DNA from: Chloroflexota bacterium
GTDB taxonomy: Bacteria > Chloroflexota > Ktedonobacteria > Ktedonobacterales > JACDGC01
Reading direction: 5' to 3'
DNA: 11,193 nt
NCBI GenBank assembly: GCA_021812265.1
Contig: JAKAOI010000033.1
Location: 1-11,193, forward strand
Shown: positions 6,947-11,193 of the stretch, one piece after another
Numbering within the stretch: position 1 is the stretch's first letter
Layout: each line of letters opens with the position of its first letter
Notes under the pieces: model-generated
Told to the model about the DNA's origin: nothing
The model's input: the letters and a program-made list of their open reading frames with translations, nothing else
Databases searched by the model: none
Translations under genes and position numbers: made by a program

Positions 6947-7041
6947 GCGCATATGCAGCGCAGATTTGCGTGGCATACACCATAAAAGGTGTTTGCTTGA
7001 AGTAGGCTATTGATTAAAAAAATGCGGCTAAGAGCAGAGCG

Positions 7042-7075
7042 AATGGATGAAACACCGGTCGTTATTTCATCCATT
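7042..7075 (-). terminator. 11-bp inverted repeat after the membrane-protein gene
   Basis: AATGGATGAAA (7042-7052) and TTTCATCCATT (7065-7075) are perfect inverted copies around a 12-nt loop containing ACCGGT. It lies about 80 bp after the membrane-protein stop and about 145 bp before the aminotransferase start. On the minus strand it is followed about 30 nt later by seven T, too far for a standard terminator, so it may be a terminator, a processing site or an operator. Immediately after the stop of the upstream gene there is also a weaker A/T-rich hairpin (AAAAAC, 5-nt loop, GTTTTT). Confidence 0.4.
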
Positions 7076-7153
7076 TTCAACACAAACACTACTATTGGCG
7101 TTATAGCACGCTGCAAAAAGAGTTGCAACTAGCCCCAAAAAAACCGTCTGTTT

Positions 7154-7966
7154 TTATTGATTCGGAACAACCGGACCAATATAGCAATAAGAAAGATCTT
7201 GCGCACAAAACCACGCAATTTCACCGGCTTTTGCCGGCTCGCGATCTATCTGTACAAATACGCTTGCCGGAAACAGCCGCGCCAAAGACGAACTAAATAA
7301 TATATGATATGTATTGCCGCCTGAGGTAATTGCTCCGGATAATTTAGTGTCTTCTGGGGCAAAGTGATTCATAATTGATTCAGCCTGTAAAGCAGTCCAA
7401 GAAGAACCGGATGCCGGCTCGATATGCGCCGCGCTGATAAGTGTCGATCCGGTTGCGCTGCGAGTTAAAAACGCAAAAACATACACAGGTATCCCCTGAA
7501 TTGTTGCGTTAAACGAAGCGTTATCGCTGAATTGCTGAACCGGCGCGCCATACGCTGCAGAAAATTGGCCAAGCGTTTCACCTAGCTGAGGGCCGGAACC
7601 ATATATTGGTGTGGGGGTAAGGGTTGGCAATGGGGTAAAGGTTGGCTTAGAAGCAAACGGAACGGCGCTGCCGCCGCCAGGAGCCGCAACTACAAATATC
7701 GTTAAAGCAATAATAGCAATTAACGCTGTGAACAGCGCCGCCAATATGAGTATTCTGCGATTTTTAGTTAAAGCAGTGAAACTAAACGAGGACTCCACTG
7801 CAGGTTCCACAGATTTCCGTACTAGAGGAACTTCCGGGGGGGGCTTAACAATTGGCTCGGATACTTTCAGTGAAACGGGTGTATGTACCGCAGACATTCG
7901 TTCCGTTTCTTTATCCGAAACAAATGTGTTTTTCTTATCATTTTGTATTGGGTTTCGAGGATCCAT
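7154..7966 (-). CDS. Single-pass membrane-anchored protein of unknown function
   Basis: A 270-aa protein with three parts: a polar, Pro/Lys-rich N-terminal region (1-70), one hydrophobic helix at about 71-95 (RILILAALFTALIAIIALTI) preceded by KNRR, and an outer region of about 175 residues. The basic residues before the helix predict the N-terminus inside and the C-terminus outside. Directly after the membrane comes a Pro/Thr-rich linker at about 108-120 (PTFTPLPTLTPTP), frequent in Chloroflexota surface proteins. The outer region begins GPQLGETLGQFSAAYGAP and ends with two cysteines (254 and 261) that could pair. No catalytic motif or family is recognised. A sigma70-type promoter lies just upstream. 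There is no clear Shine-Dalgarno for the ATG at 7966; an internal ATG (residue 24) is a possible alternative start. Confidence 0.78.
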   Translation of the reverse strand: MDPRNPIQNDKKNTFVSDKETERMSAVHTPVSLKVSEPIVKPPPEVPLVRKSVEPAVESSFSFTALTKNRRILILAALFTALIAIIALTIFVVAAPGGGSAVPFASKPTFTPLPTLTPTPIYGSGPQLGETLGQFSAAYGAPVQQFSDNASFNATIQGIPVYVFAFLTRSATGSTLISAAHIEPASGSSWTALQAESIMNHFAPEDTKLSGAITSGGNTYHILFSSSLARLFPASVFVQIDREPAKAGEIAWFCAQDLSYCYIGPVVPNQ

Positions 7967-7985
7967 CTTTTCAGCTCATTTCTCA

Positions 7986-8014
7986 ATTACACACATTAAT
8001 AAAACAAATGTTAA
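7986..8014 (-). promoter_or_regulatory. Sigma70-type promoter for the membrane-protein gene
   Basis: The minus strand has TTAACA (8009-8014), a 17-bp spacer and TGTAAT (7986-7991); each box matches consensus at five of six positions. Transcription would start about 13 nt before the ATG at 7966, leaving a very short leader, which fits the lack of a clear Shine-Dalgarno. Confidence 0.55.
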
Positions 8015-8216
8015 CCAATTGCCAAGCAATACAGCTGCTATATTTCTTTATCTTGGCGCCGCTCACACACGGCGACACTTGCAGCATCCTGTAGCCAGCC
8101 TACCAAAATCAGATATTCATGTCAATTGACTAAGGACCATTGTAGAGGCGCTGAATAGCACAAAATTATTTTGCCAAATAGTATGCGCCAGTCAGTTCAC
8201 TGGTTTAAAAATTCAC

Positions 8217-8245
8217 TTTACCATGCTTTCAGGCAGGGATATAAT
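8217..8245 (+). promoter_or_regulatory. Plus-strand promoter-like sequence, possible small RNA start
   Basis: TTTACC (8217-8222), a 17-bp spacer and a perfect TATAAT (8240-8245). The predicted start (about 8252) falls just before the hairpin GCGCAA-ATTCA-TTGCGC (8253-8269), and eight T lie at 8297-8304. There is no downstream plus-strand gene, so if active it would make a short non-coding or leader RNA. No stem lies immediately before the T-run. Confidence 0.27.
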
Positions 8246-8350
8246 AAGAGACGCGCAAATTCATTGCGCAGAGACACAAGGGGGAGTAATCAACTATTTT
8301 TTTTGTGGCGCACATGCGCTAATTAATCCATAAAAATAAGAAAGCACAAC

Positions 8351-8386
8351 GCAGAGCGGCATACACCGCAATCATACCCGCTCTGC
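8351..8386 (-). terminator. 9-bp-stem hairpin after the small ORF, possible terminator
   Basis: GCAGAGCGG (8351-8359) and CCGCTCTGC (8378-8386) pair perfectly around an 18-nt loop. On the minus strand a T-rich stretch follows (GTTGTGCTTTCTTATTTTTA). It lies about 55 bp after the last small ORF of the pruA-ispF operon, where a transcript end would be expected. The large loop and imperfect T-run keep confidence moderate. Confidence 0.42.
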
Positions 8387-8437
8387 TTTCAAGCGGAAAA
8401 TTTTAATCATAACAACCCTTGCACAGGGAGCATATCC
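8381..8437. repeat. Short dispersed repeat, copy 2
   Basis: Same-orientation relative of 2611-2667: CTTTCAAG, a 1-bp insertion, TAATCATAA and CATATCC at matching spacings. The part before CATATCC contains CCCT-TGCAC-AGGG, a small hairpin. It overlaps the right arm of the 8351-8386 hairpin. With only two copies visible, its nature is unknown. Confidence 0.4.
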
Positions 8438-8441
8438 TTAT

Positions 8442-8738
8442 TCAATTAACGCCGCTGCGAAGTTCCAATAAAATTTTGCGAAGCGCCGCGGCGCGGCCTT
8501 GGTACCATTCTGTCGGATACACTTGTTGGGAAAGCATGGGTAATGCGTGTTCATCTCTATTTGCGTGAACAGCAGAGTGTTCGAGTAAAAATATTTCGCG
8601 GACTATTTTCCGCTCAGATGGCGCTGGCCAGCCACGCTGCAGCGCTTCGTTATGCATACGCAGCATACTGGAATAGCCCAAAGAAAAATATTTATTTTCC
8701 TGTGAAGTCATCTTGCAATATCTTTCTTCCCTTAGCAT
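8442..8738 (-). CDS. Small protein of unknown function downstream of ispF
   Basis: Up to 98 aa, soluble and mostly helical by composition, with central segments such as YSSMLRMHNEALQRGW and PSERKIVREIFLLEHSA and an Arg/Leu-rich C-terminus (AAALRKILLELR). It has no signal peptide, no membrane segment and no recognised motif. Codon choice resembles the neighbouring genes and the frame is intact. Two starts are possible. The ATG at 8738 overlaps a TAA of an upstream small frame (ATGCTAA). The ATG at 8711 (MTSQENKYF) has GGAAGAAAG upstream. It sits 144 bp after ispF on the same strand, so it may be the last gene of the pruA-ispF operon. Confidence 0.5.
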   Translation of the reverse strand: MLREERYCKMTSQENKYFSLGYSSMLRMHNEALQRGWPAPSERKIVREIFLLEHSAVHANRDEHALPMLSQQVYPTEWYQGRAAALRKILLELRSGVN

Positions 8739-8929
8739 AAATCTTCAAAACATTCGTGTACAAAAACCACATGAGACGCAATATCGGCGCTATCTCGACC
8801 GGGATACGGCGCAACATACTTGCGCAAGAAAAATAATTCCTTGCGCGTTGCATGTACATGCGGAAATCTATGCGCAAATTTCTTAATCAGATTGTACCGT
8901 AGATGACGGGATCGATTCAATAAGCGCAA
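8732..8929 (-). CDS. Possible His-rich small ORF overlapping the end of ispF
   Basis: An open frame whose part beyond ispF reads protein-like: FAHRFPHVHATRKELFFLRK, then YVAPYPGRDSADIASHVV, then FVHECFEDLC before TAA. Codons match local usage (GCG, CGC, CAT). It has several His and two Cys near the end, but no known metal-site pattern is identified. The start is uncertain: only TTG codons (8929, 8920) inside ispF and a CTG at 8890 are available, all without a Shine-Dalgarno. Its TAA overlaps the ATG of the next ORF (ATGCTAA), suggesting coupling, or a former single gene split by a frameshift. No homolog is recognised. Confidence 0.27.
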   Translation of the reverse strand: MRLLNRSRHLRYNLIKKFAHRFPHVHATRKELFFLRKYVAPYPGRDSADIASHVVFVHECFEDLC

Positions 8930-9380
8930 CAGCCATGCAGGCGATCCCCTCTTTGCGTCCGGTAAAGCCTAGCCCATCTGTTGTTGTTGCTTTAACGCTC
9001 ATGTTTTGCATAGATATTTGTAATATTTCAGCAAGACTTTGGCGCATATTCTCTACAAATGGACTAAGCTTTGGCGTTTCAGCGACAATAACCGCGTCTA
9101 TATTGCCAATTTGCCAGCCGTTTACTTGCAACAAATAAAGTGTATGCCGCAAAAATACACTGCTGGGAGCGTTTTTCCACCGCTCATCACTCGAGGGAAA
9201 ATGTTGGCCAATATCGCCAAGCGCAGCAGCGCCCAATAATGCGTCGGTAATTGCGTGTATCAGCGCATCGGCGTCGGAATGACCATCTAACCCCATAGTA
9301 TGGGGTATTGCAACGCCGCCCAAAATCAGCGGACGATTCGGAACAAACGCATGAACATCATACCCGACACCAATTCTCAT
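8883..9380 (-). CDS. ispF: 2-C-methyl-D-erythritol 2,4-cyclodiphosphate synthase
   Basis: IspF cyclises CDP-methylerythritol 2-phosphate to methylerythritol 2,4-cyclodiphosphate with release of CMP, in the MEP route to isoprenoid precursors. It acts as a cytoplasmic homotrimer. The metal ligands Asp8, His10 (GYDVHAF) and His42 (SDADALIHA) occur at the same numbers as in E. coli IspF, His34 is present, and the C-terminal signature TTTDGLGFTGR is at 132-142; Asp135 replaces the usual Glu. Length (165 aa) is normal with a short C-terminal extension. The ATG touches the pruA stop (TAAATG). Its ribosome-binding site AGGTGA at 9386-9391, 5 nt upstream, lies inside the end of pruA, so translation is probably coupled. 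ispD, often adjacent to ispF, is not here. Confidence 0.97.
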   Translation of the reverse strand: MRIGVGYDVHAFVPNRPLILGGVAIPHTMGLDGHSDADALIHAITDALLGAAALGDIGQHFPSSDERWKNAPSSVFLRHTLYLLQVNGWQIGNIDAVIVAETPKLSPFVENMRQSLAEILQISMQNMSVKATTTDGLGFTGRKEGIACMAVALIESIPSSTVQSD

Positions 9381-10958
9381 TTAGTTCACCTTTTTCGCAG
9401 AAACTACTTTAGCTTGGGTAAACAGCAGCAAATAATCACGGCCACCGGCTTTAGAATCTGTTCCGGACATATTAAAGCCGCCAAACGGATGCGCGCCTAC
9501 CAAAGCGCCTGTGCATTTGCGATTGAAATATAAATTTCCCACATGGAATACTTCTGCCGCGTGCGCCAGCCGTGTTTCATCGCGGGAATATACCGCTCCG
9601 GTCAGGCCATATTCTGTGCTGTTGGCAATATGCATAGCGTCTTCAAAATCCGAAGCTTTAATCATGGCCAGCACCGGACCAAAGATTTCTTCTTGCGCAA
9701 TACGCGCCGCGCCATCCACATTTGTAAAAATTGTAGGCGGAATATAATAGCCTGCGCGACCGGCGTCTTCACCGCCAAGCGCAAGTGTAGCCTCTTGTTG
9801 GCCAATAGCAATATATTCGCGGATTTTTTGAAACGCATTCGCGTCAATTACGGGACCAAAACCAATACCTTCAACTTCAGGATCCCCGATAACAATTTTT
9901 TGCGCAATCTGCAATGCTTTTGCCACAACTTCGTCATATACCTGCGCAACAATAATTGCCCGCGAACCAGCCGAACACTTTTGTCCCTGGAAGCCAAACG
10001 CCGAAGAAACTATTCCGGCCGCGGCGGCGTCAAGATCTGCTGTTTCGTCTACAACGATTGCGTCTTTGCCGCCCATTTCAAGAATTGCCCGCTTAATCCA
10101 AAGCTGCCCCGGCTGATGCTCTGCCGCCAGTTTATTGATGCGCAGCCCTACATCGCGCGATCCGGTAAACGCAATAAACCGTGTACGTTTATCGGCAACC
10201 AAATAATCTCCGATTACGCTGCCGGAGCCGGGCACAAAATTAATAACACCTTTGGGTAAACCAACCTCTTCCATAATAGCCACAAAGCGCGCCGCTATAA
10301 CTGCGGATGTGCTGGCCGGCTTTAACACCACTGTATTCCCTGCTACGACAGACGCGGTTGTCATTCCCGCCATAATAGCCATTGGAAAATTCCATGGAGG
10401 AATAACAACGCCAACACCCAATGGAATATACGTTAATTTATTTTCCTCTCCCGGGATATGCGTAATCGGCTGTTCTTGTGATAAGCGCCACATTTCCCGA
10501 GCATAAAAATTAAGGAAATCAATGGCTTCCGCAACATCAGCGTCGGCCTCTACCCATGTTTTGCCGGTTTCAAACATCAGCCAAGCGTTTAATTCCAAAC
10601 GGCGTTGGGTCATCAATTCCGCGGCGTCGATAAGATATTGTGCGCGCTTTTCCGGTGGGGTAAACCGCCAAGTTTCAAAAACTTCTGCGGCGGCGGCAAG
10701 CGCTTTATCGGCGTCTTCCCGCGAAGCGGATGAAAGAACACCCACAACCTCATCTGGCCTTGCAGGGTTAATAGAGGTAATTGTTGCGGAAGTATGAATT
10801 TTTTCGCCATGAATAATTAACGGATATGAAACACCTAACTGATTGCGCACCCGCTCTACAGCTTCGCGCTGTGCAGCGGCGTTTGCAGGGCTGCTATAGT
10901 CAGTTAACGGAGTATTAACAAATTCAGAGCTAAGACGATCTGATAAAGTAGCTGTCAT
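9381..10958 (-). CDS. rocA: L-glutamate gamma-semialdehyde dehydrogenase (1-pyrroline-5-carboxylate dehydrogenase), RocA type
   Basis: Oxidises glutamate gamma-semialdehyde (from proline or arginine breakdown) to L-glutamate with NAD+, in the cytoplasm. The 525-aa single-domain form is close to Bacillus RocA, not the PutA fusion. Aldehyde dehydrogenase landmarks: PPWN at 187-190, LKPAS at 212-216, FTGS at 264-267, the general base Glu294 in LEMGGKDA, and the nucleophile Cys328 in GFQGQKCSAG. The C-terminal PFGGFNMSGTDSKAGGRDYL is the RocA-type pattern. AAAGG 8 nt before the ATG supports the start. A good promoter lies upstream with a roughly 93-nt leader, and ispF follows with no gap. No proline dehydrogenase gene is adjacent, so the source of the substrate is not shown. 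pruA is an equivalent name. Confidence 0.95.
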   Translation of the reverse strand: MTATLSDRLSSEFVNTPLTDYSSPANAAAQREAVERVRNQLGVSYPLIIHGEKIHTSATITSINPARPDEVVGVLSSASREDADKALAAAAEVFETWRFTPPEKRAQYLIDAAELMTQRRLELNAWLMFETGKTWVEADADVAEAIDFLNFYAREMWRLSQEQPITHIPGEENKLTYIPLGVGVVIPPWNFPMAIMAGMTTASVVAGNTVVLKPASTSAVIAARFVAIMEEVGLPKGVINFVPGSGSVIGDYLVADKRTRFIAFTGSRDVGLRINKLAAEHQPGQLWIKRAILEMGGKDAIVVDETADLDAAAAGIVSSAFGFQGQKCSAGSRAIIVAQVYDEVVAKALQIAQKIVIGDPEVEGIGFGPVIDANAFQKIREYIAIGQQEATLALGGEDAGRAGYYIPPTIFTNVDGAARIAQEEIFGPVLAMIKASDFEDAMHIANSTEYGLTGAVYSRDETRLAHAAEVFHVGNLYFNRKCTGALVGAHPFGGFNMSGTDSKAGGRDYLLLFTQAKVVSAKKVN

Positions 10959-11051
10959 TGTGATGGCCTTTCAGACACATTTCTGATGAAATGGTTGCGG
11001 CGCAACGCTGCGCGGAAACCAAAAGCAGCGGCGCGGAATGGCGCCGGCTTT
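10959..11051 (-). promoter_or_regulatory. Structured 5' leader of rocA-ispF
   Basis: The predicted leader between the transcription start and rocA contains inverted repeats: CGCTGC/GCAGCG (11006-11011 and 11025-11030) and GTTGC-GGC-GCAAC just beside it, plus TGAAATG/CATTTCA bracketing both. These could form a compact fold ahead of the ribosome-binding site. No known riboswitch class is recognised. Confidence 0.35.
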
Positions 11052-11057
11052 CATTTC

Positions 11058-11086
11058 AGTATATCATTTTACGGCGGCGCTGTTAA
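11058..11086 (-). promoter_or_regulatory. Sigma70-type promoter of rocA-ispF
   Basis: The minus strand has TTAACA (11081-11086), a 17-bp spacer and TATACT (11058-11063), with TG one base before the -10 (extended form). Each box matches consensus at five of six positions. The -35 overlaps the stop codon of the upstream gene, so the intergenic space is just promoter plus leader. Confidence 0.62.
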
Positions 11087-11193
11087 AGCGCGCTGGGTTT
11101 ATCCAGTCGATAGGTAATCGTTTCATGCCCATACAGGTCTTTGCGGCGCAGACCGGAACGATACCCGCGGCTTGACCAAAATGCGATAGAGAT
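11083..11193 (-). CDS. Probable GNAT-family N-acetyltransferase, C-terminal end only
   Basis: The last 36 codons of a gene that continues past the right edge. The translation runs ISIAFWSSRGYRSGLRRKDL then YGHETITYRLDKPSAL and stop. The pattern A-F-W-x-x-x-G-Y, a basic stretch, then D-x-Y and a final beta strand is typical of the end of acetyl-CoA-dependent GNAT (RimI-like) acetyltransferases, where the Tyr after G and the final strands complete the fold. The acetyl-CoA-binding Q/RxxGxG/A motif lies outside the window, so the assignment rests on a short tail. Its stop overlaps the -35 of the rocA promoter. Confidence 0.6.
   Translation of the reverse strand: MSIAFWSSRGYRSGLRRKDLYGHETITYRLDKPSAL

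Larger units (their letters stand above)
7967..8441. other. 475-bp intergenic region with structured elements
   Basis: No convincing gene is present. From left to right it holds the membrane-protein promoter, the perfect 10-bp palindrome GTCAATTGAC (8121-8130), a plus-strand promoter-like sequence (8217-8245) with a hairpin just after its predicted start, a run of eight T (8297-8304), a 9-bp-stem hairpin (8351-8386) and a copy of a short dispersed repeat (8381-8437). Confidence 0.65.

Noticed and set aside
6943..7128. 61-codon minus-strand ORF in the gap before the aminotransferase
   Set aside because: No ribosome-binding site, no motif, and it spans the 11-bp inverted repeat; more likely chance.
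7611..8129. 172-codon plus-strand ORF
   Set aside because: Mostly antisense to the membrane-protein gene, whose TM helix, linker and promoter give a much better reading on the minus strand.
9543..10259. 238-codon plus-strand ORF inside rocA
   Set aside because: Antisense shadow of a firmly identified aldehyde dehydrogenase with all catalytic residues.

Overview
The window most likely comes from a member of the Chloroflexota. The evidence is indirect: coenzyme F420 biosynthesis genes with an F420-dependent luciferase-like oxidoreductase, a single-pass membrane protein whose TM helix is followed by a Pro/Thr-rich linker of a kind common in that phylum, and the MEP-pathway gene ispF. Base composition looks balanced (neither strongly AT- nor GC-rich), with AT-richer gaps. 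All confident genes lie on the minus strand, so transcription runs from high to low coordinates.

Right end (11193 to 8442): the last 36 codons of a probable GNAT acetyltransferase end inside the -35 box of a good sigma70-type promoter. It drives pruA/rocA (L-glutamate gamma-semialdehyde dehydrogenase) and ispF, which abut as TAAATG, followed by one or two small ORFs of unknown function. A 475-bp gap (7967-8441) holds two promoter candidates, several hairpins and one copy of a short dispersed repeat. Middle (7966 to 5718): a membrane-anchored protein of unknown function, an 11-bp-stem inverted repeat, then a class I/II PLP aminotransferase ending in a perfect 22-bp palindrome.

Left half (5363 to 1): a TATAAT promoter drives gnd (short-form 6-phosphogluconate dehydrogenase) and zwf (glucose-6-phosphate dehydrogenase), 5 bp apart. 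A possible leaderless 29-aa ORF sits between promoter and gnd. After a 398-bp gap with a tandem hairpin element come cofC (2-phospholactate/PEP guanylyltransferase), cofE (F420:L-glutamate ligase) and an FGD-like F420-dependent oxidoreductase that runs off the left edge.

Functionally, zwf and gnd form the dehydrogenase steps of the oxidative pentose phosphate pathway (NAD(P)H from glucose 6-phosphate), while cofC, cofE and the FGD-like protein make and use F420. If the FGD-like protein also uses a sugar phosphate, the region would supply both nicotinamide and deazaflavin reducing power; that link is inference. No tRNA, rRNA, CRISPR array, transposase or phage gene was seen. No undescribed multi-gene system is evident; the less explained parts are the small ORFs and structured intergenic elements.
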